Origin: Isoetes taiwanensis | Taxonomy: Eukaryota; Streptophyta; Lycopodiopsida; Isoetales; Isoetaceae | NCBI GenBank assembly: GCA_021234155.1 | Contig: JAJEKV010000040.1 | Location: forward strand, 7,186,438 to 7,250,437 | Direction of reading: 5' to 3' | DNA length: 64,000 nucleotides | In this document: positions 34,087 to 46,524 of the stretch, piece after piece | Layout: every line of letters starts with the position of its first letter | How positions within the stretch are numbered: position 1 is the stretch's first letter | Position numbers and translations under genes: made by a program | The notes under the pieces: model-generated | Database searches by the model: none | Told to the model about the DNA's origin: nothing | Seen by the model: only the letters and a program-made list of their open reading frames with translations

Positions 34087-35145
34087 AGGAAAGAAAGATT
34101 GAATAGAATGAGAAAGTGGTGAAGAAGAAGAAGAAGAAAATGAATAGAAGATTGGAAGAACGGAAGATTAGAAGGAAGAAACCAATGATTGGAAGATCAT
34201 TGGAAGAAGAAGGAGGAGGATTCTGATTCATACTAATAAGAGGCTTAAAATGGATTGAAAAAAACAAGGATGGAAAGAAGAGGAGGATAGAAATGGGATG
34301 GATTGAAAACAAACAAGAAAAACAAGAAGCCCTAAATCTATCAAACAACAAGCCTAATTCAAAAATAGAGTTGATTGATCCATTGAAATACCTGCTTTGG
34401 ATCTTGCTTGAAGCTTGGAAAGGACCCAAGAAGGGATGATCCGCCAAAAATCGCCAATTTAAAAACGCCCTCCAGCCGGGCTAGAACCAAAAAACTAGGC
34501 GAAAAAGTGGGCTCGTTTTTTTCGATAAAAAGTTACGCACGCCGTTGAACGACATCGTGAGGTCGCTTAACCACGCCTCGCCATAATCGATAAACGACGT
34601 CTATAACGACGTCTTTGTGTTAAACGGCGTGCTTTTTAAACATCTTCCGCAAAAATCAATTTATTAAACATTTCAAAATCGATTTCTTAAACCAACATCC
34701 GCACACCTTCGTATTGCCGCCAACCCTACATTAAGAACACTTGCAAACTGGGATTCCGACACCATCCCGAAGTCCACAATACAATAAAATTTATTAAAAT
34801 TGAACCCGAAAGCGGGGGAGAGAACTATACATAGCCATAAAGGGGTAGGAACTGAATACAACAAATTTGTGGAGGCAAATTGTTTTTGTTCCCGATACTT
34901 AATGAACCGCAAACCCTTTCAACAATTCCGCCACAAGCAAAAGTTAATTATCCTTTCAATATCAGATTGAAAAAAGTTATTTATGTTACTTACGCAATCA
35001 TGCCCCCGAAGGTTCTTCTTCGTACAACGATTCATAGTTTCACATTTTTCGTGATTGTGTTTTGACCCGCGTATTTGGGATATCGTTGGCCAATCATCAG
35101 AGCCCACTTTGCCGCAAAGTTAAAATAGGAATGTAATGAATTGAA
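34087..35145. other. no gene seen; contains internal CACTA-like motifs
   Basis: At 34545-34630 there is a small cluster of subterminal-type motifs (GCCGTTGAACGACATCG, ATAAACGACGTCTATAACGA, TTAAACGGCGTGC), surrounded by otherwise unassigned DNA. It could be an old internal repeat of the host element or an end of a second one, but no CACTA terminus is visible. Confidence 0.4.
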
Positions 35146-35149
35146 ATTT

Positions 35150-35466
35150 GAAATGTCAAGTGCACACACAGTTCAATCCTTACAATTGCAATTGATGGTG
35201 AATTTGACGAGAATGGGGCTCCATGTGACACATCCATTCCAAAGATTATAGTTGGCTCCACGAGACCTTTGGAAGACCACGCCGAAATTCCATCGATAAC
35301 ATCAGATTATATCCTCCACACTACTGGTTTGGAAGTAAGTCTTCAGTTCAATGAAGCGGGAGCCATTATGGGGTACCAAGTGAGTTACCTTGGCATTAAT
35401 TTTCAAAGCCACATTCGTCAAAAATGCGATCATTTATATTACGGGGAGGAACTATACATCGATTAA
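35150..35466 (+). other. open coding-like stretch, unknown
   Basis: An open frame of about 105 residues ends at a TAA: ILTIAIDGEFDENGAPCDTS, PKIIVGSTRPLEDHAEIPSI, LHTTGLEVSLQFNEAG, SYLGINFQSH, CDHLYYGEELYID. It is not low complexity and reads like a real beta-rich domain. No start codon or splice context was fixed, and I do not recognise the family. Confidence 0.4.
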
Positions 35467-36360
35467 CAACTCCACGCCCGTCGGTAAAGCAGGTTTGTTA
35501 AAGCGTCGCAAAAAACATCTCTACGCATAAGTATGCATTGCATCTTCCTTAAGTAAACTACATATAAAAGGAATCAAACCATTACACATCATAGAGATCG
35601 GTCTTTTCGAGGTAGAATGCATAGAATAAACTCTGGTGGCCCTTTTTATCGAGATTTTAAAGCATTGAACATCATTGAAACTCTGTGAATATCGATGGGG
35701 AGGAAATCAACATGATGTTATTGGTAACAATGATACAGATAACAAGGAATCGGTGAAAATGATAGTTGGGGAATTGCATCAAATGGAAATGACGGATGGG
35801 GAGGAGGCAACTTCGGATGCCAATGATTCTTGGGGTATTGCTTCAATGAAACTAACACATCCGAGCAGATAATAATGGAGCACTAGTTGGCAATGATTAC
35901 TTATGTATTTTATCTATCCTTCTTTATCTATCCACTTAGATTTCTCTCCATCCTTGTTTATCTATCCACTTTAATAAACCGGACTTGTGCACCATTGAGC
36001 TTCACTTGCATACTTTCATACTAAATCAAGCTTGCCAATCACTTCCATCATGATCAGTAGCGGTGCAAAACATATGGCTCACCGTGCTGTTGCTCTTCGC
36101 ATACAATCTACACAAGGCATGCCCTACTACAAACCCATGCAAAGCTGCAAGAAGAGCTTCTTTGATTTGCCATATTCTCGTGCATGATCACATACAACTT
36201 CATATATGGTTGCGGCCTCTTCATAGATTACACGCTAAGGGTTTTGGACCGCGACTCGTGGTTCAACGGCGCCTCACCTTGAATTTCGAGTTCGAGATAT
36301 TCAATTTCGTACACTCCATAATGAGTCCATATGAATGTGACCGCCACGGCAATTAATTTG
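35467..36360. other. no gene seen
   Basis: 35675-35872 holds an acidic open frame (NNDTDNKESVKMIVGELHQM) with two copies of GATAGTTGGGGAATTGCATC / GATTCTTGGGGTATTGCTTC. No family was recognised. 36063-36360 is the left flank of the satellite array. Confidence 0.35.
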
Positions 36361-39300
36361 TTGCCGTGCTCTAGAAGGGTTTACGCTTTGGGGGCCGAGT
36401 CCCGGTGCGCTGCACTTGGAACCTGGCCGCGAAGCGGCGGCCGAGAATACTGAGCAAGGGGAACCGACGGGAGCGGAGTTTGGGCCTTTCCTCCTCCTCC
36501 GATGTGGCAAGTAGAAGTCGGGCGCTTTTGCGCGGGCAAGACATTCGTGAAATTCGCAATTAATGCATTGCACGCTAAAAATAAATTCGGTTTTTTGCCG
36601 GATCCCTAATTCATCTCCAAAGACACGGCCCAATTTTCGGAATTTTCGGAGAAGGTCTAGGTCAAAGGGTTAGTGATTAGAACGGTCGGGGCAGCCCGCT
36701 GCGGTGGCAACCGAAGCCTGGCACCCTTCCCCAAGTCAAACGAGGCCGGGACCTTGCGGGGATCCCTCACAAGAGGGGAGAGTGGGACCCGAGGGAGGCG
36801 GGATCCAAAAAGTTCGAGGCGACCCTTCCCCGGCAAATAAGCCCCTGGGCTGCACGCCTAATGACCACCCTCCCCGGAGCCCTTCCCCTATCCGGCCGTT
36901 GGATCCTCCATTCGGGGGGCCCCTCTTGGGGAAGGTCCAAAAGATTCCAGATCGGTCCGGAGAACTTGTCAAACCGCTGAAGGCGCCCCGATGTCGGCCT
37001 TGTAGAAACCCGACTTGTTTTGTCGTTCGCACCGGGATGCTCGAGGAATGGCAAATAGACCCGCCAAATCGTCCGAATGGCTAAATTACCCTAGGGAGAA
37101 AGTTACACGGCCGGGTTTTAAGTAAAGAAGGAAACACTCACGCCCTCCGACGGTATCCCGCATGCACATCCCTAGGCCAATTGACTACGAGTGTGATGGA
37201 AGTGAGCTACTTTGGGCTCTTGGAGTTCGGGTGGTCTTCTGGCCACGAACTTGGTCCCCTGTGGCAATGTCGACGTTCCGAGTCCATTGGCGAGTCAGAT
37301 CGCGATTCCGGAGAGGGAGGTCGCCCGGCCCGGCCCCGTGGCCTTGGGAGAGGAAATTTGGGGCAAGCAGCCTCGGGAGGGATTTTAGGGTCAGGCGCAA
37401 GGCGTCAACACCCCAACTCCACTTCAAGACACCGCGCAAGGTCCGGCCGACCGACAGGAGAGGGCCTCCGAAACGTAAACCCTGTGGGTTGCCAGGCTCT
37501 AGAAGGGTTTACGTTTTGGGGGCCGAGTCCTGGTCTGTTGCACTTGGGACCTGGTCGAGAAGCAGCAGCCGAGAATACGGAGCAAGGGGAACTGACGGAG
37601 CGGAGTTTGGGCCTTTCCTCCTCCCGATGTGGCAAGTAGAAGTCGGGGGCTTTTGATGGCAAGACATTTAAATTCGCCAATTAATGGATTGCCGCGAAAA
37701 TAAATTCGTTTTTGCCGGCCCGGGATCCCTAATTCATCTCCAGCACACGGCCCAATTTTCGGAATTTTTGGAGAAGGTCTAGGTCAAAGGGTTAGCATTA
37801 GAACGGTCGGGGCAGCCCGTTGCAGGGCAACCGAGCCGGCACCCTTCCCCAAGTCAAACGAGGCGGGACCTTGCGGGGATCCCTCACAAGAGGGGAGAGT
37901 CCGGACCCCAGGAGGCGGGATCCAAAAAGTTCCCGAGGCAGCCCTTCCTGGCAGCGCTCCCCCCGGGGCTGCACGCTAATGACCACCCTCCCGGAGCCCG
38001 GTTCCCCTATCCCACCGATTTGGATCCTCCGATTCGGGGGCCCCTCTTCGGGGAAGGTCCAAAAGATTCCAGTCGGTCCGGGAGAACTTGTCAAACCGCT
38101 GGGCGGCCCCGATGTCGGCCTTGTAGAAACCGTGACTGTTTTGTCGTCGGGCATTGGGGATGCTCGAATGGCAAATAGACCCGCCAAATCGTCGGGAATG
38201 GCGAAATTACCCTAGGAGCAAGTTACACGGCCGGTTTTTGCTAAAGAAGGAAACACTCATGCCCTCCACGATAGTATCCCCGCATGCACATCCTAGGCCA
38301 ATTGACTACGAAAGTGTGATGGAAGTGAGCTACTTTGGCTTCTTGAGTTCGGGTGGTCTTGGCCCACGGAACTTGGTCCCGAGGGCAATGTCGGCGCTCG
38401 AGTCCATTGGCGGTCGATCGCGATTCGGAGAGGGAGGTCGCCTGGCCCGTCCCCAGTGGCCTTGGGGAGAGGAAATTTGGGGCAAGCAGCCTCCGAGGGA
38501 TTTTAGGGTCAGGCTCGGGCGCCAACACCCCAACTCCACTTCAAGACACCGCAAAGGTCCCGGCCGAATCGACAAGGGAGAGGGCCCTCAAACCAAAACC
38601 CCGTGGGTTGCCGTGCTCTAGAAGGGTTTACGTTTTGGGGCCGAGTCCTGGTCTGTTGCACTTGGGACCGGCCGGAAGCCGGCCAGGAGAATACGGAGCA
38701 AGGGGAACCGACGAGCAGAGTTTGGGCCTTCCTCCCTCCGGCGGCAAGTAGAAGTCGGGGGCTTTTTGCAAAGGGCAAGACATTAAATGAATTTCTAATT
38801 AATGCATTGCACGAAAATAAATTCGGTTTTGCCACGGATCCCTAATTCATCTCCAAAGACACGCCCAATTTTCAGAATTTTTCGAGAAGGTCTAGGTCAA
38901 AGGGTTAAGATAGAACGGTCGGGCAGCCCGCTTGAGGGCAACCGAAGCTGGCACCCTTCCCCAAGTCAAACGAGGGCGAGGACCTTGCAGGGATCCCTCA
39001 CAAGAGGGGAGAGTAGGACCCCGTGAGGCGGATCCAAAAGTTCCCGAGGCAGCCCTTCCCGGCAGCGCCTCCGGGCTGCACGTAATGACCACCCTCCCCG
39101 AGCCCGGTCCCCTATCCGACCGTTGGATCCTCCGCTCAGGCCCTCTTTCGAAGGTCCAAAAGATTCCAGATCGGGTCCAGGAGAACTTGTCAAACCGGGG
39201 CCCCGATGTCGGCCTTGTAGAAACCGTGACTTGCTTTTGTCGTTTCTGACACCGGATGCTCCGAATGGCAAATAGACCCCGCCAAATCGTCCGGGAATGG

Positions 39301-42300
39301 CTAAATTACCCTAGGGAGCAAGTTACACGGTCGGTTTTATTTAAAGAAGGAAACACTCACGCCCTCCACGACAAGATCCCCGCATGCACATCCTAGGCCA
39401 ATTGACTACGAGTGTGATGGAAGTGAGCTACTTTGGCTTGGAGAGTCGGGTGGTCTTCGCCCACGGAACTTGGTCCCCGTGGCAATGTCGGCGCTCCGAG
39501 TCCATTGGCAGTCGATCGCGATGGGAGAGAGGGGAGGTCGCCCGTCCGCCCCTGTGGCCTTGGGGAGAGGAAATTTGGGGCAAGCAGCTCCTGAGGGATT
39601 TAGGGTCAAGGCTCAAGGCCAACACCCCAACTCCATTTCAAGACACCGCCAGCAAGGTCCCTACCGACCGACAAGGAGAGGGGCCTCAAACGTAAACCCC
39701 GTGGGCTGCCGTGCTCTAGAAGGGTTTACGTTTTGGGGGCCGAGTCCTGGTCCGCTGCACTTGGGACCTCGGGCCGGAAGCAGCAGCCGAGAATACGGGA
39801 GCAAGGGGAACCGACGGAGCGGAGTTTGGGCCTTTCCTCCTCCCGATGTGGCAAGTAGAAGTCGGGGGGCTTTGCAAATGGCAAGACATTCAGAATTCGG
39901 GTAATTAATGCATTGCACTAAAATAAATTCCGTTTTTTGCGGCGGGATCCCTAATTCATCTCCAAAGACACGGCCCAATTTTCGGAATTTTCTGAGAAGG
40001 TCTAGGTCAAAGGTTAAGATTAGAACGGTCGGGCAGCCCGCTGCGGGCAACCGAGGCTGGCACCCTTCCCCAAGTCAAACGAGGCCGGGACCTTGCAGGG
40101 ATCCCTCACAAGAGGGGAGAGTCCGGACCCGTGAGGCGGATCAAAAAAGTTCCCGAGGCAGCCCTTCTGGCGGCGCTGGCCCCGGGGTCGCGACGCTAAT
40201 GACCACCCCCCGAGCCCTGGTCCCCTATCCCACCGTTGGATCCTCCGCTCAGGGCCCCTCTTGGAAGGTCCAAAAGATTCCAGATCGGTCCGGGAGAACT
40301 TGTCAAACCGCGGCGCCCCGATGTCGGCCTTGTAGAAACCGCGACTGCTTTTGTCGTTCGGCACCGGGATGCTCCCGAATGGCAAATAGACCCCGCCAAA
40401 TCGTCCGGAATGGCGAAATTACCCTAGGGAGCAAGTTACACTACGGTTTTGTAAAAGAAGGAAACACTCACGCCCACGACAAGATCCCGTATGCACATCC
40501 TAGGCCAATTGACTACGCAGTGTGATGGAAGTGAGCTACTTTGGCGCTTCTTGAGTTCGGGTGGTCTTCGCCACGGAACTTGGTCCCCGTGGCAATGTCG
40601 ACGTTCCGAGTCCATTGGCGAGTCGGATGGCGATTCCGGGAGAGGGGAGGTCAGCCCGTCCGTCCCCGTGGCCTTGGGAGAGGAAATTTGGGGCAAGCAG
40701 CCTCCGGAGGGATTTTAGGGTCCAAGGCCTTCAAGGCCAACACCCCAACTCCACTTCAAGACACGGCGCAAGGTCCCTACCGACCGACAAGGAGAGGGCC
40801 TCAAAACGTAAACCCCGTGGGTTGCCGTGCTCTAGAAGGGTTTACGCTTTGGGGCCGAGTCCCTGGTCTGCTGCACTTGGGACTCCGCCGAAGCAGGCCG
40901 AGCCGAGAATACGGAGCAAGGGGAACTGATTTGAGCGGAGTTTGGGCCTTTCCTCCTCCCGGTGGCAAGTAGAAGTCGGGGGCTTTTTTGCTGGCAAGAC
41001 ATTATTCAAATTCGCAATTAATGCATTGCACTAAAATAAATTCGGTTTTTTTTTTTTGCCCGGATCCCTAATTCATCTTCAGCACACGGCCCAATTTTCG
41101 GAATTTTTGGAGAAGGTCTAGGTCAAAGGGTTAGCATTAGAACGGTCGGGGCAGCCCGTTGCAGGGCAACCGAGCTGGCACCCTTCCCCAAGTCAAACGA
41201 GGCCAGGACCTTGCAGGGATCCCTCACAAGAGGGGAGAGAGTGGGACCCCGTGAGGCGGATCCAAAAGTTCCCAGGCAGCCCTTCCTGGCAGCGCTCCCC
41301 CCGGGGCTGCACGCTAATGACCACCCTCCCGGAGCCCGGTTCCCCTATCCGACCGTTGGATCCTCCGTTCAGGGGCCCCTCTTCGGGAAGGTCCAAAAGA
41401 TTCCAGATCGGTCCGGGAGAACTTGTCAAACCGCGGGGCGTCCTGATGTCGACCCTAGAAACCCGGTGACTGTTTTGTCGTTCGGGCACCGGGATGCTCC
41501 GGAATGGCAAATAGACCCTGCCAAATCGTCCGGAATGGCGAAATTACCCTAGGGAGCAAGTTACACCTGGCCGGTTTTTTGAAAAGAAGGAAACACTCAC
41601 GCCCTCCACGACAGTATCCCGCATGCACATCCTAGGCCAATTGACTACGAGTGTGATGGAAGTGAGCTACTTTGGCGCTTCTTGGAGTTCGGGTGGTCTT
41701 CTGGCCACGGAACTTGGTCCCCAGGGCAATGTCGACGTTCTGAGTCCATTGGCAGAGTCAGATCGCGATTCCGGAGAGCTTTGAGGTCGCCGTCGGCCCC
41801 GGCCCCTGTGGCCTTGGGGAGAGGAAATTTGGGGCAAAAGCAGCCCGGAGGGATTTTAGGGTCCAAGGCTCTCAAGGCCAACACCCCAACTCCACTTCAA
41901 GACACGGGCCAAGAAGGTCCCGCCGACCCGGACAAGGAGAGGGGCCTCAAACGTAAACCCCGTGGGTTGCCGTGCTCTAGAAGGGTTTACGCTTTGGGGC
42001 CGAGTCCTGGTCTGCTGCATTTGGGACCTGGCCGAGAAGCAAAGAGCCGAGAATACGGAGCAAGGGGAACCGGGACGGAGCGGAGTTTGGGCCTTTCCTC
42101 CTCCCCGATGTGGCAAGTAGAAGTCGGGGCGCTTTGCAGATGGCAAGACATTCAGAATTCGCAATTAATGCATTGCCACGAAAATAAATTCGGTTTTTGC
42201 CGGTAGGATCCCTAATTCATCTCCAAAGACACGCCCAATTTTTGGAATTTTTGGAGAAGGTCTAGGTCAAAGGGTTAGCATTAGAACGGGTCGTGGGCAG

Positions 42301-45300
42301 CCCGCAGGTGGCAACCGGAGCTGGGCACCCTTCCCCAAGTCAAACGAGGCCAGGACCTTGCAGGATCCTCACAAGAGGGGGGAGAGTCCGGACCCCGTGA
42401 GGCGGGATCCAAAAAGTTCCCGAGGCAGCCCTTCCCTGGCGGCCGCCCCCGGGGCTGCACGCTAATGACCACCTCCGGGAGCCGGGGTGCCCCTATCCCA
42501 CCGTTGATCCTCCGCTCGGGGGCCCCTCTTCGGGAAGGTCCAAAAGATTCCAGATCGGTCCGGGAGAACTTGTCAAACCGCGGGGCGTCCTGATGTCGGC
42601 CTTGTAGAAACCGCACTGTTTTGTCGTTCGGGCACCGGGGATGCTCCGGAATGGCAAATAGACCCCGCCAAATCGTCCGAATGGCTTAAATTACCCTAGG
42701 GAGCAAGTTACACGGCCGGTTTTGGCGAAGAAGGAAACACTCACGCCTCCACGACAAGATCCCGCATGCACATCCTAGGCCAATTGACTACGAGTGTGAT
42801 GGAAGTGAGCTACTTTGGCGCTTCTTGAGTTCGGGTGGTCTTCGCCACGGAACTTGGTCCCTGTGGCAATGTCGACGTTCCGAGTCCATTGGCAGAGTCA
42901 GATCAAGGATTCCGAGAGGGGAGGTCGCCCGGCCCGTCCCCGTGGCCTTGGGGAGAGGAAATTTGGGGCAAGCAGCCTCCTGAGGGATTTTAGGGTCCGC
43001 GCTCAAGGGCCAACACCCCAACTCCACTTCAAGACACCGGCCAAGGTCCCCGCCGACCGACAAGGAGAGGGCCTCCGAAACGTAAACCCTGTGGGTTGCC
43101 AGGCTCTAGAAGGGTTTACGTTTTGGGGGCCGAGTCCTGGTCTGTTGCACTTGGGACCTGGCCGAGAAGCAGCAGCCGAGAATACGGAGCAAGGGGAACC
43201 GACGGAGCGGAGTTTGGGCCTTTCCTCCTCCCCGATGTGGCAAGTAGAAGTCGGGGGCTTTTCCGCTGGCAAGACATTAAATGAATTCGCAATTAATGCA
43301 TTGCACGAAAATAAATTCGGTTTTTGCTTGGTAGGATCCCTAATTCATCTCCAGCACACGCCCAATTTTCGGAATTTTTTGAGAATGTCTAGGTCAAAGG
43401 GTTGAAGATAGAACGGCCGGGGCAGCCCGCTGCGCGGCAACCGAGCCGGCACCCTTCCCAAGTCAAACGAGGCGGGACCTTGCAGGGATCCTCACAAGAG
43501 GGGAGAGTCCGGACCCGTGAGGCGGGATCAAAAAGTTCCCGAGGCAGCCCTTCCCGGCAGCGCCGCCCCGCGCGCTAATGACCACCCTCGGGAGCAGGTT
43601 CCCCTATCCACCGTTGGATCCTCCGTTCGGGTGGCCCCTCTTCGGGGAAGGTCCAAAAGATTCCAGATCGGTCGGAGAACTTGTCAAACCGCTGGGCGGC
43701 CCCGATGTCGGCCTTGTAGAAACCGCTGCTTGTTTTGTCGTCGGGCACCGGATGCTCGGAATGGCAAATAGACCGCCAAATCGTCCGGAATGGCTTAAAT
43801 TACCCTAGGGAGCAAGTTACCGCGGTCGGTTTTGGAAAGAAGGAAACACTCACGCCCTCCCACGGTATCCCGCATGCACATCCTAGGCCAATTGACTACA
43901 GTGTGATGGAAGTGAGCTACTTTGGCTTCTTGAGTTGGTGGTCTTCTGCCGCCACGGAACTTGGTCCTGTGGCAATGTCGACGCTCAGTCCATTGGCGCA
44001 GTCGATCGATGATTCCGAGACCTGGGAGGTCAGCCGGCGTCCGGCCCCGTGGCCTTGGGGAGAGGAAATTTGGGGCAAGCAGCCTGAGGGGGATTTTAGG
44101 GTCCGGGCTCAAGGCCAACACCCCAACTCCACTTCAAGACACGGCAAGAAGGTCCCGCCGAATCGACACAAGGAGAGGGCCTCCAAACGTAAACCCCGTG
44201 GGTTGCCGTGCTCTAGAAGGGTTTACGTTTTGGGGCCGAAGTCCTGGTCTTCCGCCACGGAACTTGATCCCCGGGGCAATGTCGGCATTCTCGAGTCCAT
44301 TGGCGAGCCAAATCGCTGGTTCGGTGAGGGGAGGTTGCCCGCCCTTCCCGTGGCCTTGGGGAGAGGAAACGGGGCAAGCGGCTTCCGGGAGGGATTTTAG
44401 TGTCCGCCCAAGGCCAACACCCCAACTCCACTTCAAGACATGGCGAAAGTCCTGGCCGACCGACAAGGAGAGGGCCTCAAAACGTAAACCCCGCGGGTTG
44501 CCGTGCTCTAGAAGGGTTTACGCTTTGGGGCCGAGTCCCGGTCCTCCGCCACGGAACTTGATCCCTGTGGCAATGTCGGGTATCGGGAGTCCATTGGCGA
44601 GCCAAATTGCGGTTCCGGTGAGGGGAGGTTGCCCGCCCTTCCCTGTGGCCTTGGGGAGAGGAAATTCGGGCAAGCGGAGGAGGATTTTAGTGTCCCGCCT
44701 CAAGGGCCAACACCCCAACTCCACTTCAAGACATGGCGCAAAGTCCCGGCCGAATCGACAAGGAGAGGGCCTTCAAACGTAAACCCCCGTGGGTTGCCGT
44801 GCTCTAGAAGGGTTTACGCTTTGGGGCCGAAGTCCCGGCCTTCTGGCCACCTGGAACTTGGTTGGAAAGAGCAATGTCAACGTTCGAGTCCATTGGCGAG
44901 CCAAATCGCGGGTTCGGAGAGGGAGGTTGCCCGATTCTTCCCTGTGGCCTTAGGGAGAGGAAATTTGGGGAATGCAGCCTCCGGAGGGATTTTAGGGTCC
45001 AAGGCCTCAAGGCCAACACCCCAACTCCACTTCAAGACACGCCGCTAGGTCCCGCCGAATGGACAAGGAGAGGGCCTCCCAAACGTAAACCCCGCGGAGT
45101 TGCCGTGCCTCTAGAAGGGTTTACGCTTTGGGGCCGCAGTCCTAGTCCCCTCTTGCTTGAACGTCGGCGAAGCCGCGCCGGTGAACGCATAGCAAGGGGA
45201 ACCGGACGAACGGAGTTTGGACCCGCCTCCTCCGATGTGGCAATTAGAAGTCGGGGCTTTTGCGGTGGCAACACACGATTAAATTCGTAATTAATGCATT

Positions 45301-45455
45301 GCACGAAAATAAATTCTGATTTTTTTGCCACTGATCCCCTAATTCATCTCCAAAGACACGCCCAATTTTTCGAATTTTTGGAGAAGGTCTAGGTCAAAGG
45401 GTTAGCATTAGAATTGAAAAGGGGGCAGCCCGCCATGCAGGCAACCGAGCTGATT
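36361..45455 (+). repeat. satellite array, 1.12-kb unit, about 8 copies
   Basis: The landmark AATTAATGCATTGC (or a variant) recurs at 36558, 37679, 38797, 39903, 41016, 42163 and 43291, spacings of 1106-1147 bp, and again at 45289. The unit is GC-rich with conserved blocks (CCTAATTCATCTCCAAAGAC, GGAGAAGGTCTAGGTCAAAG, CCTAGGCCAATTGACTACG, AAGTGAGCTACTTTGGC) separated by short hypervariable spots. Unit-to-unit indels of 1-3 bases fall in every frame, so the long open frames here are not genes. Each unit has an inverted-repeat junction, AAAACGTAAACCC / GGGTTTACGTTTT, around a 22-bp loop. The array begins in that loop at 36361 and ends mid-unit at about 45455. Confidence 0.95.
44211..45115 (+). 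repeat. 295-307 bp deletion-derivative sub-array within the satellite
   Basis: CTCTAGAAGGGTTTACG occurs at 44211, 44506, 44802 and 45109, giving three tandem short units. Each equals a full unit lacking about 828 bp. The junction GGTCTTCCGCCACGG joins the CTGGTCT and GTGGTCT sites, 828 bp apart in a complete unit (for example 42008 and 42836), leaving one TGGTCT. Confidence 0.9.
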
Positions 45456-46260
45456 TGGAAGATTTGGAAGATGCATTGACTTCAAGCCACAAAGAAACAT
45501 AAATTTAGTGGAAGGTACTTCTATCAAAGTTGGAGAAAAATCCAAGCCGACCGCCCATCACAAACTTCTAAGAATGTGCATTTGAAAGATTTAGAACATG
45601 GAAGTGTCCCATTTGTAAGAGCTACTGAGGAGAGTCCAAACCACAAATAATCTCGTAAGCCGGTTCTACCAAATTAAGTCGAAATGTCGCAGTAAAACCT
45701 CAGTTCAAATGGCAAATCGAATCAAGAAGGCGATATCCAACAGAAGAATGCAAAATATCTTCAAGAATCCTTCAGATCATGTTCATGCATATGTATCAAT
45801 GCTAGATTGTACCCAAGAGAAAATATAACAATGTACAAAACATAGGTTTATTGAACAAAAGATCACTTGAACAATTCAAGATACTCCTCCCGAAAGCTTG
45901 GCTTATGGTTTCTATCGAAGTCCTCCACTTGTCCATCCCCTTTGAACCATAGCTCCATGTCAGATGTCCGGGGCCACCATGCATATGTCGACGCTAGTAT
46001 CATGTTAATCTTCGTTTTTCCTGTGGTGCTTCCAAACCCTGACCATCTTTTCAAGAAGCACCCTCATCATGCTAGGCAGCCCACTGGTTCCTAGCAATTT
46101 GGTCAGTGCCTTCTCACCAATCACATACTTCTTTAACACTTTCATCCGATGGATCGTTGTTTCATAGTCCCTCATCTTCGAAAGTGGAGGAGGGGTTCAC
46201 GAGGATTCCCTTCCTTCTCATGCCCTCGACGGCTCCTACACCAAGCTATAGATTAGAAAA
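45456..46260 (-). pseudogene. coding-like remnant, unknown family
   Basis: On minus, 46250 to 45870 reads TTIHRMKVLKKYVIGEKALT, LLGTSGLPSMMRVLLEKMVR, VWKHHRKN, then after one shift MILASTYAWWPRTSDMELWF and FREEYLELFK followed by a stop. This looks like the end of a real protein with one frameshift. I do not recognise it. It lies between the satellite and the TNP2 gene, on the same strand as TNP2, so it may be the last exon of an element gene or a captured host sequence. Confidence 0.4.
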
Positions 46261-46524
46261 TAGATAAAATACAATAAAGTGTATAAACTACAGAGTGTAG
46301 CCTTACTTGTGAAGACAGGTTCCATATCTCTCTGCTCTTGAATCCTCATCTCCTCCTGAACCTGGTTGCTGCCGAAGCATACCTTCCATGGCCATGTATC
46401 CCAAAAGCAATAAAGAAAAAACTCACAATAACTGCAATGAAAAACTAGGATCCGAGGATCGTTCGCAATACTCAAATCATAAAAGAAATGGGAAAAATGA
46501 AAGCCGGCCGATGACTTTAAAGAA

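Noticed and set aside
33811-34447. Long open frames of poly-Glu, poly-Lys and poly-Leu
   Set aside because: They are pure translations of the GAA/TTC microsatellite, with no flanking domain.
36700-45290. Dozens of open frames of 60-270 residues in the satellite array
   Set aside because: Copies differ by indels that are not multiples of three and both strands are open because the DNA is GC-rich; no frame is conserved across units.
36361-45455. Ribosomal DNA or 5S gene array
   Set aside because: Tandem GC-rich units suggested it, but no 5S, 18S, 5.8S or 25S sequence is recognisable.
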